Position numbers and translations under genes: made by a program | Notes under the pieces: generated by a model | Told to the model about the DNA's origin: nothing | Databases searched by the model: none | What the model saw: the letters and a program-made list of their open reading frames with translations, nothing else | Assembly: GCF_014203095.1 (NCBI RefSeq) | Contig: NZ_JACHIG010000001.1 | Span: 620,001-684,000, forward strand | DNA: 64,000 bases | Source of the DNA: Prosthecobacter vanneervenii | Lineage (GTDB): Bacteria > Verrucomicrobiota > Verrucomicrobiia > Verrucomicrobiales > Verrucomicrobiaceae | Direction of reading: 5' to 3' | Shown: one piece after another, positions 25,796 to 36,117 of the stretch | Layout: each line of letters starts with the position of its first letter | How positions within the stretch are numbered: the first letter of the stretch is position 1

Positions 25796-28372
25796 ATGAA
25801 GTCAGCTATTCTGCTCTCTCTCCTCATGGCAGGCTCACTGCCTGCCGCTGAAGTCTTTGAAGCCGCGCTCGGCCGCGAAACCGAACTGCCCAAGGGCAAG
25901 GAGGCGGATGGTATCCTGGGTGACTTTGTACTGCGCAGCGACAAGGTGGAGGCCCTGATCTCGCAGAACTCCCCGGGGCGTAAAGCCAACATGAGCACCT
26001 TTTACGGTGAGGACGGCGTAACCCCCGGCTGCCTGTATGACATCACCCTGCGCGGTGCGAACAACGATCAGCTCGTCGTCTATGCCCCCTGCGGCCACGG
26101 CCCGGTGAGTTATGTGAAAAGGGTGGAAACCACAGAGGCTGGCAGCGCTGCTGTGGAATCTGTGACCACCGCAGCGAAAAACGGCGGTGTGTACAAGCGC
26201 CACGAGTACCGTGTGCAGGATGGTGTGCAGGGGATCTACATCACCACCACACTGCGCAACGAGACTGACAAGCCGCAGGTTGTTTTCACGAAGTCTGATT
26301 TCACCCGCTTTGATTCCACCGGCAAAACCAAGGACGGCATCTCCTGGGTGGACGCCATCAATCCCGCGCACAAATGCGGCTACGCCGTGGGCAACCTGGA
26401 GGTGAAGGGCACTGACAAAGTGGAGGACAACCTGAGCCTGGCACCGAAGCAGGAAGTGGTCATTGCACGTTTCTTTGCCGTGGGCACCTCGCCCGCACAG
26501 GCGGTGGGCGAATTCCGCTCCGTCAAAGGCGACAAGGTCGGCACGGTGAGCGGCACGATCGCCGATGGCAGCGGCAAGGGAGTCGCCACTGCCACGATCG
26601 TCGTTCCCGAAGGTGACAAAGGCATTCCCGCCTATCCGGATGCTGATGGCAAATTCAGCCTCAAGATCCCACAGGGGCCGGTGGAACTGCAGGTGCAGGA
26701 CCTGGGCCGCCCGGACACGAAAATCTCCCTGACCGTGGCCGAAGGAACGACCACCGCTCCCAATTTGGCCATGGCCAATGCCTCGCGCATTCGGTTTGAG
26801 ATCACTGATGAATCCGGCAAGCCCATTCCGTGCAAGGCCCACTTTGCCCCGCTGGACGAGGGGGCACCGGAGCTCGATCTCGGGCCCAAGTGGCGTGCAC
26901 ACGGTTGCGTGGACCAGTACATGAGCGAGAATGGCCAGTTCACCCAGCAGCTGCCTGCTGGAAAATATCAGGTCGTTGTGGTGCGTGGTCCTGAGTACTC
27001 CCACCTCGAAAAGGAGATCACCCTCGAAGCCGGGAAGGAAGCCGTTTTTAAAGGCACGCTGAAGCGCATCGTGGACACCAAGGGCTGGATCAGCGCCGAC
27101 TTCCACAACCACAGCACCCCCAGCGGTGACAACGTGTGCGACACGGACGGTCGCCTGATCAACATTGCTGCGGAGAACTTGGAATTCACCCCCACCACCG
27201 AGCACAACCGCTTCTACGACTGGGAGCCCACCATCAAGGCGCTGGGGCTGGAAAACTTCATCAAGACCGTCAAGGGTATCGAGCTCACCGGCAGCCGCCA
27301 GCATGTGAATGCCTTCCCGTTTGAGCCCGAGCCGCTCAAGCAGAACGGTGGTGCTCCCGATTGGAATGACGATCCGCGCATCACGGTGCTGACACTGCGC
27401 CGCTGGCAGACTGAGCGCGCCGACCGCTGGATCCAGTTCAACCATCCCGACCTCTCCAACATGTTCATTGACCGCGATAGCGACGGCGTGCAGGACGGTG
27501 GCTTTGTGGGCGTGGGAAGCATGATCGACGGTGCGGAATCGCAGAACGGTGCAGGCACGGACATCCTTGCGGAGTCCCCTTTCACGCTGAGCCGCCCCAA
27601 AGGGTCGCTAGCGATGAAAGTCAGCGCCGTGCGGGAATTTGTGTGGCGCCAACTGCTGAACCAGGGCCTGCGCGTCACCGCCGTGGGCGTGGCCGATGCG
27701 CACTCCGTGTATGGCAATGGCGTGGGCTGCTGGCGCTGCTACCTGCCCAGCAGCTCCGATGAGCCCGCCAAGATTGACTGGGCGGAACTCTCCCCCCATG
27801 CCAAGGCCGGCCATCTGGTGCTGAGCACCGGCCCGTTCCTCGAAGTGACCACGCAGAATGGCAAGATCGCCGGAGATGACGACCGCGCCACGGGAGGCAT
27901 CGACCTGAAGGTGCGTGTGCAGTGCACCGACTGGATGGACATCGACCGCGTGCAGGTGCTGGTAAACAGCCGCCCTGATCCCAAGCTGAACTTTACCCGC
28001 GCCACCCACCCGCAGATGTTCAAGGACGGCGTGGTGAAGTTTGAAGAAAAGATCCACGTGCCGCTGGAGCACGATGCGCATCTCATCGTGGTAGCCCTCG
28101 ACGAAGATGGCAATCAGAAGATCGGCTACGGCACCAGCGACTACGCCAAGGTCCGCCCCTGCGCCTACAACAACCCCATCTACGTGGACGCTGACGGCCA
28201 CGGCTTCACGCCCAACGGCGACACCCTCGGTTTTGACCTGCCCACTGGCGGCATCAAGGTGGACAAAGCCAAGGAGCAGCTGACCCGTGCCGGATTGATC
28301 AAAGACGGCCCGCAAGATGCTCCTCCAGCACCTGCCCCCGCCAACGAGCCGAAGAAGAAAAAGAAGAAGTGA
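25796..28372 (+). CDS. CehA/McbA family metallohydrolase (PHP domain)
   Basis: An 858-residue exported protein with signal peptide MKSAILLSLLMAGSLPAA. The first third is beta-rich, including a carboxypeptidase-regulatory-like fold at about residues 245-325 (GTVSGTIADGSGKGVATATI). The PHP metal site begins ADFHNHSTPSGDN (H437, H439) with TTEHN (E469, H470), and GVADAHSVYG is further on. CehA enzymes hydrolyse phosphate or carbamate esters (carbaryl in the named example). The tail is Lys-rich (NEPKKKKKK). ATG 25796 follows a 78-base gap to the divergent gene. Its stop overlaps the cytidine deaminase start (TGATG). Natural substrate unknown. Confidence 0.83.
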   Translation: MKSAILLSLLMAGSLPAAEVFEAALGRETELPKGKEADGILGDFVLRSDKVEALISQNSPGRKANMSTFYGEDGVTPGCLYDITLRGANNDQLVVYAPCGHGPVSYVKRVETTEAGSAAVESVTTAAKNGGVYKRHEYRVQDGVQGIYITTTLRNETDKPQVVFTKSDFTRFDSTGKTKDGISWVDAINPAHKCGYAVGNLEVKGTDKVEDNLSLAPKQEVVIARFFAVGTSPAQAVGEFRSVKGDKVGTVSGTIADGSGKGVATATIVVPEGDKGIPAYPDADGKFSLKIPQGPVELQVQDLGRPDTKISLTVAEGTTTAPNLAMANASRIRFEITDESGKPIPCKAHFAPLDEGAPELDLGPKWRAHGCVDQYMSENGQFTQQLPAGKYQVVVVRGPEYSHLEKEITLEAGKEAVFKGTLKRIVDTKGWISADFHNHSTPSGDNVCDTDGRLINIAAENLEFTPTTEHNRFYDWEPTIKALGLENFIKTVKGIELTGSRQHVNAFPFEPEPLKQNGGAPDWNDDPRITVLTLRRWQTERADRWIQFNHPDLSNMFIDRDSDGVQDGGFVGVGSMIDGAESQNGAGTDILAESPFTLSRPKGSLAMKVSAVREFVWRQLLNQGLRVTAVGVADAHSVYGNGVGCWRCYLPSSSDEPAKIDWAELSPHAKAGHLVLSTGPFLEVTTQNGKIAGDDDRATGGIDLKVRVQCTDWMDIDRVQVLVNSRPDPKLNFTRATHPQMFKDGVVKFEEKIHVPLEHDAHLIVVALDEDGNQKIGYGTSDYAKVRPCAYNNPIYVDADGHGFTPNGDTLGFDLPTGGIKVDKAKEQLTRAGLIKDGPQDAPPAPAPANEPKKKKKK

Positions 28373-28758
28373 TGCACCAAGCCCCTGCCCTGCTGGAAGC
28401 CGCCACCGCCGCCGCCGCGAAGGCCTATGCGCCCTACTCGCGGTTTCAGGTGGGCTGCGCGCTGGTCACGGCGCAGGGGAATCTTTTCACCGGCTGCAAT
28501 GTGGAGAATGCCAGCTATGGCCTGACCATCTGCGCGGAGCGTGGCACCATTTTTCAGGCCGTGGCAGCCGAGGGGCCGGAGATGAGAATCGCCGAGCTGG
28601 CGGTGATCGCATTGGGGCATGAATTTCCCCCGTGTGGTGCCTGCCGGCAGGTGATCGCCGAATTTGCGGATGCCGAGACCCCGGTGTGGTTTCTGCGGGA
28701 CGGAAAACCGGTGAGGTTGACGATGGCGGAGTTGCTGCCAGCCAGCTTCAAGTTATGA
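28372..28758 (+). CDS. cdd: cytidine deaminase
   Basis: Zinc enzyme converting cytidine and deoxycytidine to uridines in pyrimidine salvage. At 128 residues it is the short tetrameric type. Zinc ligands and catalytic Glu are C54-A-E56 (TICAERGTIF) and C88, C91 (PPCGACRQV). The substrate loop NVENASYG is conserved, as is the N-terminal YAPYSRFQVGCAL. The ATG overlaps the upstream stop as TGATG, so translation is probably coupled to the CehA-type gene even though the functions appear unrelated. It is followed 10 bases later by a sugar-phosphate mutarotase gene. Confidence 0.93.
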   Translation: MHQAPALLEAATAAAAKAYAPYSRFQVGCALVTAQGNLFTGCNVENASYGLTICAERGTIFQAVAAEGPEMRIAELAVIALGHEFPPCGACRQVIAEFADAETPVWFLRDGKPVRLTMAELLPASFKL

Positions 28759-28768
28759 GTACGACCTC

Positions 28769-29638
28769 ATGACTCTCCCACCCTCCGTCACCCTCATTGA
28801 AGAACCCGCTGGTTATCCTGTCCTGGTCATCGAACACGCTGCGGCCACGGGCCGGATCGCGCTGAATGGAGCGCATGTGACCGACTGGATTCCGGAAGGG
28901 CACGACCCGGTGCTGTACATGAGCGCGGATGCCATTCTGGAAACTGGCAAGCCCATCCGCGGCGGCATCCCAGTCTGCTGGCCGTGGTTTGGCCCGCACC
29001 CCACAGACAGCACCAAGCCCGCGCACGGCTTTGTGCGCCAGATGGCCTGGGAAGTGGATGTGGCACGTGAATCCGACGCAGGCGTGGACATCGTGCTCAA
29101 GCTGCAAGACTCTGCTGAGAGCAAGGCTTTCTGGCCGCATTCCTTTCAGGTGAGAATGCATGTGCACATGGGGGCTACACTGCAGGTCAGCCTGCAGGCG
29201 CAAAACACCGGCACCGCCGCCTGGACCATGACAGGTGCCCTGCACACCTACCTGAATGTGGAGGATGTGCGCAAGATCAGCATCCACGGGCTGCATGGCA
29301 CCCAGTATGTGGAAGGCCGCCTCTCCCCCGACAAGCGCCCGCAAAGCGGCATGATCATCATCGACCAGGAGGTGGACCGCATGTACATCTCTGATGCGAC
29401 CGTCATCGTACATGACCCGCTGTGGAAGCGTGAGCTGGTCATTGAGAAGGCAGGCAGCCTGGCCACGGTGGTGTGGAATCCGTGGATCGAAAAGTCCAAG
29501 CGTCTCGCGGATCTGCCGGATGAAGCCTACCCTGAGTTTCTTTGCATCGAGGCGGCGAATGCCGGTGAGGATGTCGTCACCGTGCAGCCGGGCCATGAGC
29601 ACCTGCTGACGCAGCGCATCGAGGTGAGAAAGCTGTAA
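28769..29638 (+). CDS. D-hexose-6-phosphate mutarotase (YeaD-like aldose epimerase)
   Basis: A 289-residue galactose-mutarotase-like beta-sandwich that interconverts anomers of glucose-6-phosphate and similar sugars. Family marks: HVTDWIPEGHDPVLYMS, then PIRGGIPVCWPWFGPHP (phosphate/sugar-binding Arg and Trp-Pro-Trp-Phe), PAHGFVRQMAWEV (catalytic His), TGALHTYLNV and VVWNPWIEKSKRLADL, then PEFLCIEAAN (catalytic Glu). Length and motif order match E. coli YeaD. It lies 10 bases after cdd and is probably part of the same transcript starting at the CehA-type gene. Confidence 0.9.
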   Translation: MTLPPSVTLIEEPAGYPVLVIEHAAATGRIALNGAHVTDWIPEGHDPVLYMSADAILETGKPIRGGIPVCWPWFGPHPTDSTKPAHGFVRQMAWEVDVARESDAGVDIVLKLQDSAESKAFWPHSFQVRMHVHMGATLQVSLQAQNTGTAAWTMTGALHTYLNVEDVRKISIHGLHGTQYVEGRLSPDKRPQSGMIIIDQEVDRMYISDATVIVHDPLWKRELVIEKAGSLATVVWNPWIEKSKRLADLPDEAYPEFLCIEAANAGEDVVTVQPGHEHLLTQRIEVRKL

Positions 29639-29769
29639 GATTGAGGCATCGGCTGCCGGGGTGGTGGGGGCTGTGCGAAAAATGGTGAATTCCGCTTCTC
29701 GGATTAGCTATTTCTTCAAATTTACCGCGTTGCTTGACCCCGACAGCCGCCTCGCCATTTCTAACCGGA

Positions 29770-31053
29770 ATGTCTGACGGCCCGCCATTGATTGACCGAG
29801 TCCGTTTGCGTTCCAACCAGTGGCGCAAGCTCCGCTCCATCGTGCTCAATCTGGCCACGACGGACAGCTTTTACGGCAAGAAAATCCGTGAGTGGGAGCT
29901 GAAAGTGAGCCGGCTGAACCGGGTGGAGGATTTCATCGCGCAGGTGCCCTTCACCACCAAGGCTGACATCCAGGCGGACCGCCTGGCACACCCACCCTTT
30001 GGCACCAATCTGACACGTGCCATCCATCAGTACACACGCTTCTGCCAGACCAGCGGCACCAGCACCGGGGTGCCGATGGCCTGGGTGGACACGCCGGAGA
30101 GCTGGGATGCCATGCTCAAGTGCTGGCAGCGCGTCTTTGAAGCCGCAGGGCTGGTCAAAGGGCAGGACCGCATCTTTTTCGCCTTTTCATTTGGTCCCTT
30201 TCTAGGCTTCTGGACGGCCTACGAGGCTGCGGCCAAGGACTTTCTTGTGATCCCCACCGGCGGCCTTTCCAGCCAGGCCCGGCTGGAGGCGATGGCACGC
30301 TACGGCCCCACGGTGCTGTGCTGCACGCCCACCTACGCCCTAAGACTGGGAGAGCATATTGGAAAACTATCCGGCATCTCCCGCGAAAGCCTTAACATCA
30401 AAAAGATCATCGTAGCCGGTGAAACGGGAGGCAGCGTGCCTGAAGTGCGCAACCGGCTGGAGGAGCTCTGGGGTGCACGTGTCTTTGACCATCACGGCAT
30501 GACGGAAGTAGGCCCCGTGAGCTATGAGACCCAGGATCTGCCACGCCAACTTGTGGTGATGGAGGAATCCTATCTGGCCGAGGTGGTGGATCCGAAAACA
30601 GGCGTAGAAGTGCCTGACGGTGAATGTGGCGAGCTCATTCTCTCCACCCTGGACCGCACTGCGTGCCCGCTGCTGCGCTATCGCACTGGCGACTGGGTGA
30701 AGAAGAAGCTTCATCGCGGACGCCTTGTGCTGGAAGGCGGCATTCTCAGCCGTGTGGACGACATGATCGTGGTGCGTGGCGTGAACATCTACCCGAGCGC
30801 GATCGAGGCCGTGGTGAGGCAGTTCCCTGAAGTGGTCGAGTTCATGGTCGAACAGCGCAAAGTCGATGCGATGGACGAGATTGAGCTGTTGATCGAAGTG
30901 GACGGCACCACCGCCAAATCCTTGCAGAAGCGCCTCGAAGCCAAGCTCAAGGACACTTTTTCGCTGCGCATTCCCGTTCGACTTGCCGATTCAAACAGCC
31001 TGCCACGCCATGAGTTTAAGGCGCGACGCTGGCGCATGGTGCAGGCGGCCTGA
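29770..31053 (+). CDS. AMP-dependent CoA ligase, phenylacetate-CoA ligase family
   Basis: A 427-residue adenylate-forming enzyme that activates an aryl or other carboxylic acid to its CoA thioester. The ATP-binding loop is QTSGTSTGVPMAW (about 82-94), the A5-type motif HHGMTEVGPVSYE, the A8 region LLRYRTGDWV, and VVRGVNIYPSAIEAVV is typical of PaaK. It is close in length to PaaK (430-440). ATG 29770 is chosen; a TTG at 29734 is in frame but precedes the family N-terminus. No phenylacetate catabolism genes are near, so the substrate remains open. Confidence 0.85.
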   Translation: MSDGPPLIDRVRLRSNQWRKLRSIVLNLATTDSFYGKKIREWELKVSRLNRVEDFIAQVPFTTKADIQADRLAHPPFGTNLTRAIHQYTRFCQTSGTSTGVPMAWVDTPESWDAMLKCWQRVFEAAGLVKGQDRIFFAFSFGPFLGFWTAYEAAAKDFLVIPTGGLSSQARLEAMARYGPTVLCCTPTYALRLGEHIGKLSGISRESLNIKKIIVAGETGGSVPEVRNRLEELWGARVFDHHGMTEVGPVSYETQDLPRQLVVMEESYLAEVVDPKTGVEVPDGECGELILSTLDRTACPLLRYRTGDWVKKKLHRGRLVLEGGILSRVDDMIVVRGVNIYPSAIEAVVRQFPEVVEFMVEQRKVDAMDEIELLIEVDGTTAKSLQKRLEAKLKDTFSLRIPVRLADSNSLPRHEFKARRWRMVQAA

Positions 31054-31131
31054 TGCCTGCCGTGGAGAAGTCGTTCTGATTTCGTCATTTTCCCCTTGTT
31101 CATCTCCAACCGTCCTGACTAGGCTTGCCCC

Positions 31132-31806
31132 ATGCCACTCATCCAGCTGACCAACGTTTCCAAATCCTACACTGATCCTGGCAGCGGAGCGCAGGTGCCG
31201 GTGCTGCGCGGGATTAATCTCGCCATCGAAGCCGGTGAGTCCGTGGCCATCGTCGGGCCTTCAGGGTGTGGTAAAAGCACCCTGCTGAACATCCTCGGCA
31301 CGCTGGACCAGGCAGACACAGGCGAAGTCACATTTGATGGAGAGTCTCTGGCCGGACTGACGGCGCAGAAGCTCGCTGCCCTGCGCAGCCAGAAAATCGG
31401 CTTCATCTTTCAGATGCATCACCTCATGCCGCAGTGCTCCGCACTGGAGAATGTGCTGCTGCCAACACTGGCGCTGAAAAAGGCTCCGGGAGACGCACTG
31501 CAACGCGCGGAGTCCTTGCTGGAGCAGGTGGGACTAAAGGAGCGCATGAACTGGAAGCCAGCCCAACTCTCCGGCGGAGAGCGCCAGCGTGTGGCTTTTG
31601 TGCGTGCGCTGATCAACCAGCCGCAGCTGATACTGGCCGACGAACCAACTGGCGCGCTGGATGAAACCAACGCTGCCGCTTTAACAGACCTGCTGCTAAC
31701 CCTGCAGAAAAGCAGCGGTGTCACGCTGGTGATGGTGACCCATCACCGGGCGCAGGCGGATCGCATGGGACGTGTGCTCACCATCCACGAAGGCGTGCTG
31801 CAATGA
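31132..31806 (+). CDS. ABC transporter ATP-binding protein (LolD/MacB-type)
   Basis: A 224-residue ATPase subunit that powers the permease encoded next to it. Walker A is GPSGCGKST (42-50), the Q-loop is in IFQMHHLMPQCSALENV, the signature is LSGGERQRV (146-154), Walker B is LILADEPTGALDE (D170-E171), and the switch His is in VTHH. The sequence groups with LolD/FtsE/MacB ATPases, which drive mechanotransmission across the envelope rather than solute channels. ATG 31132; the stop overlaps the permease start by 4 bases (ATGA). Confidence 0.92.
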   Translation: MPLIQLTNVSKSYTDPGSGAQVPVLRGINLAIEAGESVAIVGPSGCGKSTLLNILGTLDQADTGEVTFDGESLAGLTAQKLAALRSQKIGFIFQMHHLMPQCSALENVLLPTLALKKAPGDALQRAESLLEQVGLKERMNWKPAQLSGGERQRVAFVRALINQPQLILADEPTGALDETNAAALTDLLLTLQKSSGVTLVMVTHHRAQADRMGRVLTIHEGVLQ

Positions 31807-34800
31807 AACTCACGGATTATGTCATCCAATCTGCACGCCATTACGGGCGCGGTCATCTGGGCCTGCTGCTAGGCACCTTTCTGGCAGCAACGATTCTCAC
31901 CGGCTCACTGCTGGTGGGTGATTCTGTGCGAGCGAGCCTGCAGCGTGTGGCTGCACTGCGACTGGGCATGGTGGAGGGCGGCGTGCTGGGCGGAGATCAC
32001 TGGTTCACCGAAGGTCTGGCCCGCAAATGCCAGGCTGCCCCGGTCATCATCGCCACAGGATCTGCGAGCGCCACAGGCGGCAAGGTGCGTGTGAACGGAG
32101 CTCAGGTGATGGGCGTGGATGCCGGATTCTGGAAGCTCAGCACCAGCTCCAAGGCTGTCTCTTTTGAAAAAACCTCAGTGGCCATCAACGAACCGCTGGC
32201 ACGCAAACTCGGCGCCAAAGTGGGAGACACCATCCTTGTCCGAATGGAGCGCCCCAGCGCGATCTCCCGCGATGCACCTCTTTCCGGCAGCACCAATCAG
32301 GACATCTCGCTGCGCCGCACTGTCGCCGCCGTGGTCAGCGCAGAGGACTTTGGTGCCTTCCAGCTCATCGCCTCACAGGTCCCGCCGGACACCGTCTTTG
32401 TGAATCTGGCCGATCTGCAGAACCAGCTGGAGATGGACGGCCGGGTGAATGCGATGCTGCATCCGCAGTTCAATGCCCTGCGCGCCCAGCTCGAAAAACA
32501 TCGTACTCTGGAAGATTTCTCCCTGAGCCTGAAACGGATTGAGGCAGCCAAGAAAGAATGGGAGATCAGCACCAGCCGGGTGTTTCTGGAAAACAACATC
32601 GCCTCCAAGCTGATCGACTTCAAAGGGGCCTATGGTGTGCTGACTTATCTGGTCAATGGCATCACCTCCAAACAAGGTGGCACTCCCTACTCGATGGTAA
32701 CAGCGACAGGCACGGGCAAGGACGATGAGATCACCATCACTCAATGGCTGGCCGATGACCAAAAACTGGCTGTCGGGGATGAGCTGGAGATCAAATATTT
32801 CGTGGTCGGCCTGGGGCGTGATCTCAAACAAGAATCGGCCAAGTTCAAAGTGGCGGGCATTCTGCCCATGGATGATCCTCGCGTGACGAAAGCATGGACA
32901 CCGGAATTTCCAGGTGTGTCTGATGTGGACAACTGCCGAGACTGGGAGCCTGGCATTCCGATGGACATGAAAGCCATCCGAGACAAGGACGAAGAATACT
33001 GGGACGAGCACAAAGGCACGCCCAAGGGATTCATCACACTGGCAGCGGGGCAAAAACTCTGGTCCAACCGCTTTGGCAAACTAACCGCCATCCGTCTGCC
33101 GAATGAAGGGCAAACCCGTGAGGCCAAAGCCAACATCCTGGCCCTGCGTCTGCAACTGGCAGACATCGGACTGGTGCCGCGTGATTTCAAACACGAGGCT
33201 GGAAACGCCGCCCAGGGCAGCGTGGACTTTGGCGGACTTTTCATCGGGCTGAGCATGTTTCTCATCGCAGCGGCGCTGGTGTTTGCCGCGCTGCTGTTCC
33301 TCTTCACGCTGGAGCGGCGCGCCTCACAGATCGGCCTGCTTCTGGCCATGGGCTGGACGCGCGGCATGGTGCGGCGCGCCTGGCTGCTGGAGGCGGGGGT
33401 CATCGCTGTCGCAGGCGTGCTGCTGGGCGTGTTTGGTGGCATGATCTACACGCAGACGGCGCTGCATGGCCTCTCCGCTGTCTGGAGTGGCGCCACGCAG
33501 GGGCTGCCTCTCGTTTTCAGCGCCAGTTTTGGCACGGTCTTTAATGCGGCTCTGGGTACGCTGATCGTTGTATTGCTCACCCTGGCCTGGGCCAGCCGAA
33601 AGCTGTTCAAAGTGCAGGCGCGCGATCTTCTGGCGGGGACATGGGCTGATGAACTGCAGCCGGTGCAGGACAAGAAGCCTGCAAAAAAAATGCTACCTCT
33701 GATCATCGGCGGGGTGGCGCTGGCGCTTCTGCCGGGCGGGTTTGTGATGAAAAATCCTGAAGCCGTGGCAGGGATGTTCTTTGGCTCCGGCATGCTCATG
33801 CTTGTGGCGGGCCTGCTGGTGCTGCGTGGCTGGATGCGGCGTGACAGCGGCTCCCTGGCACGCACTCTGTGGCAGATCGGTGCACGCAACATCTCACGCC
33901 GCCCTTCCCGCAGTCTGGCTGTGATCGGCATGATGGCCGGTGGCATCTTTCTGGTAGTGGCGGTGAACGCCTTCCGCATGAGCGCTGGCGATGCTACGGA
34001 GCGCCGCTCAGGCACAGGCGGTTTTGCCCTGGTGGGAGAATCCTCCCTGCCCGTGTATGAAGACTTGAACGCGAAGGCCGGCTGGGATGCTTTTGGCCTG
34101 GATGAAAAGCTCATGCCGCAGGCCCGGGTGGTGCCTTTCCGTATCCGTGAAGGCGATGACGCCAGCTGCCTGAACCTGAACCGTGCGCAGAAGCCGGTGC
34201 TGGTGGCCGCGGATCCAGCCAAGCTGAGCGGCACGTTTGCGTTTGCCTCAGTTAGCTTTGATGATGGCACCTGGGACAAACTCAATGATTCTTACCACGA
34301 CTCCACCTACATCCCCGCGATTGCAGACCAGGCCACGGCGATGTGGGGACTCGGCAAAGGTGTGGGAGACACCTTGGACTATCAAGACAGCACCGGGAAG
34401 ACTTTCCAGGTCAAGCTCGTCGGCCTTCTGGCGGGATCGGTGCTCCAAGGCAAGATGATTATCAGTGAGAAGGACTTTCTTTCCAAATATCCCGATGCAG
34501 CAGGATACCGCTTCTTTCTGGTCGATGCCAAGCCTGACAAGGCCGCTGAGATTTCCGAGCACCTGACCCGGCAACTGGAACAGCGCGGGCTGGCGCTGGA
34601 ACCTGCGCGCCAGAGGCTGGAACTGTTTCTCAGTGTGCAGAACACCTACATCGGCATCTTCACCGTGCTGGGCGGCCTGGGCGTGCTGCTGGGAACGGCG
34701 GGCATCGGCGTGCTCATCGCCCGCCATGTGCTGGAGCGACGCGGAGAGTTGGGCCTGATGCAGGCGCTGGGATTTCAGGCAGGTGCGCTACGCGGCATGA

Positions 34801-35024
34801 TCCTGGGAGAGCATGGAGTACTGCTGGTGCTGGGTGTCATTCTGGGCGTCTTCACCGCAGCGCTGGCGGTGCTGCCACAGCTGATCGAGCGCGGTGGCGG
34901 CCTGCCGGTGGGATTCCTCGGCCAGTTGATCACTGCGGTGCTTGTTTTTGGACTGGTGGTGTGTGTCTTTGCCGTAGGCTCAGCCGTGCGCGGCCGCCTG
35001 ACGGATGCCATACGCCGGGAGTAA
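31803..35024 (+). CDS. large FtsX-like ABC transporter permease
   Basis: A 1073-residue membrane protein with two FtsX/MacB-type halves. The N-terminal helix (HLGLLLGTFLAATILTGSLL) is followed by a long periplasmic domain (about residues 50-475), then helices near 480-510 and 525-555, helices around 630-670, a second periplasmic domain and C-terminal helices to about 1065. FtsX marks include ERRASQIGLLLAMGWTRGMVRR and ERRGELGLMQALGFQAG, which couple to the ATPase. Proteins of this size are typical of exporters of lipoproteins or secondary metabolites; cargo unknown. It forms one operon with the ATPase. Confidence 0.85.
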   Translation: MKLTDYVIQSARHYGRGHLGLLLGTFLAATILTGSLLVGDSVRASLQRVAALRLGMVEGGVLGGDHWFTEGLARKCQAAPVIIATGSASATGGKVRVNGAQVMGVDAGFWKLSTSSKAVSFEKTSVAINEPLARKLGAKVGDTILVRMERPSAISRDAPLSGSTNQDISLRRTVAAVVSAEDFGAFQLIASQVPPDTVFVNLADLQNQLEMDGRVNAMLHPQFNALRAQLEKHRTLEDFSLSLKRIEAAKKEWEISTSRVFLENNIASKLIDFKGAYGVLTYLVNGITSKQGGTPYSMVTATGTGKDDEITITQWLADDQKLAVGDELEIKYFVVGLGRDLKQESAKFKVAGILPMDDPRVTKAWTPEFPGVSDVDNCRDWEPGIPMDMKAIRDKDEEYWDEHKGTPKGFITLAAGQKLWSNRFGKLTAIRLPNEGQTREAKANILALRLQLADIGLVPRDFKHEAGNAAQGSVDFGGLFIGLSMFLIAAALVFAALLFLFTLERRASQIGLLLAMGWTRGMVRRAWLLEAGVIAVAGVLLGVFGGMIYTQTALHGLSAVWSGATQGLPLVFSASFGTVFNAALGTLIVVLLTLAWASRKLFKVQARDLLAGTWADELQPVQDKKPAKKMLPLIIGGVALALLPGGFVMKNPEAVAGMFFGSGMLMLVAGLLVLRGWMRRDSGSLARTLWQIGARNISRRPSRSLAVIGMMAGGIFLVVAVNAFRMSAGDATERRSGTGGFALVGESSLPVYEDLNAKAGWDAFGLDEKLMPQARVVPFRIREGDDASCLNLNRAQKPVLVAADPAKLSGTFAFASVSFDDGTWDKLNDSYHDSTYIPAIADQATAMWGLGKGVGDTLDYQDSTGKTFQVKLVGLLAGSVLQGKMIISEKDFLSKYPDAAGYRFFLVDAKPDKAAEISEHLTRQLEQRGLALEPARQRLELFLSVQNTYIGIFTVLGGLGVLLGTAGIGVLIARHVLERRGELGLMQALGFQAGALRGMILGEHGVLLVLGVILGVFTAALAVLPQLIERGGGLPVGFLGQLITAVLVFGLVVCVFAVGSAVRGRLTDAIRRE

Positions 35025-35067
35025 TACGCACACCGCCTTGCACTCTGGGCTGCGCACGCTCCTATAG

Positions 35068-36078
35068 ATGCCAGTGAATCCTGCGCTCAACGAACCCGAC
35101 TCTCCCTTCGATCTGGCCCTGCGTCCGGCGGACTTTTCCGAGTTTCATGGACAGACCAAGGTCAAAGAACAGCTCCTAGTCATGGTGGAGGCTGCAAAGA
35201 TGCGCGGGGAATCTCTGGATCATGTGCTGCTTTGCGGGCCGCCCGGCCTGGGCAAGACGACACTGGCCAACCTCATTGCCAACGCCGTGGGCACGAAACT
35301 GCACACCACCAGCGGCCCGCAGATTGACCGTGCGGGAGACTTGGCCGGCATCCTGACCAACCTTCAGGAACGCGACATCCTTTTCATCGACGAAATCCAC
35401 CGCCTGCATCCCAGCATCGAGGAGTATCTGTACCCCGCCATTGAGGACTACCGGCTGGACATCATCATCGACCAGGGCCCCAAGGCACGGACGATCCGCA
35501 TCGACCTGCCGCCTTTCACGCTAGTGGGAGCCACGACACGAGCAGGCATGCTCACCGCGCCCATGCGGTCGCGTTTTGGCATTCCGAACCGGCTGGACTA
35601 CTACACGCCCGAGGAGATCCAGCACATCCTGATCCGCTCTGCACGGCTGATGAATGTGGGGATCGAACCCGCAGGTGCGCTGGAAATCGCACGGCGCTCA
35701 CGCGGCACACCGCGCATCGCCAACCACCTGCTGCGCTGGGTGCGCGACTATGCCCAGGTGAAGGCGCAGAACATCGTCACCGAAGAGGTGGCACAGCAGG
35801 CGCTGACCATGCGCGACATTGACGAATCAGGGCTCGATGAAATGGACACTCGCATCCTGGAAACCATCATCGGCAAGTTTGACGGCGGTCCTGTCGGCAT
35901 GGGGAGCGTGGCTGTGGCTGTGGGCGAGGATACGAGCACGCTGGAGGATGTGCACGAGCCCTACCTGGTGATGCAGGGCTACCTCAAACGCACGCCACGT
36001 GGACGTGTGGCCATGCCTGCGGCGTACCGAAAGCTGGGGCTGATTCCGCCGAACACGGGGCAGTCGGAGCTGTTTTAG
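35068..36078 (+). CDS. ruvB: Holliday junction branch migration ATPase RuvB
   Basis: Hexameric AAA+ motor that, with RuvA, moves Holliday junctions during recombination and repair. At 336 residues it is the standard length. Walker A is GPPGLGKTT (57-65), Walker [13 protein letters not shown] (about 104-115), sensor 1 [18 protein letters not shown] with the arginine finger, and the C-terminal winged helix [22 protein letters not shown] 35068 begins 43 bases after the permease. ruvA and ruvC are not in the window. Confidence 0.97.
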   Translation: MPVNPALNEPDSPFDLALRPADFSEFHGQTKVKEQLLVMVEAAKMRGESLDHVLLCGPPGLGKTTLANLIANAVGTKLHTTSGPQIDRAGDLAGILTNLQERDILFIDEIHRLHPSIEEYLYPAIEDYRLDIIIDQGPKARTIRIDLPPFTLVGATTRAGMLTAPMRSRFGIPNRLDYYTPEEIQHILIRSARLMNVGIEPAGALEIARRSRGTPRIANHLLRWVRDYAQVKAQNIVTEEVAQQALTMRDIDESGLDEMDTRILETIIGKFDGGPVGMGSVAVAVGEDTSTLEDVHEPYLVMQGYLKRTPRGRVAMPAAYRKLGLIPPNTGQSELF

Positions 36079-36083
36079 AACTT

Positions 36084-36117
36084 TGGCTCGTCACAAAGGC
36101 CCACTGCGCCCGAGCCA
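36084..36117. terminator. possible bidirectional hairpin between convergent genes
   Basis: TGGCTCG (36084-36090) and CGAGCCA (36111-36117) pair across a 20-base loop between ruvB and the convergent lipoprotein gene. No T-tract; weak candidate. Confidence 0.3.

Noticed and set aside
25835..27445. Long minus-strand frame opposite the CehA-type gene
   Set aside because: Translation has no domain character; the plus-strand gene has signal peptide and PHP motifs.
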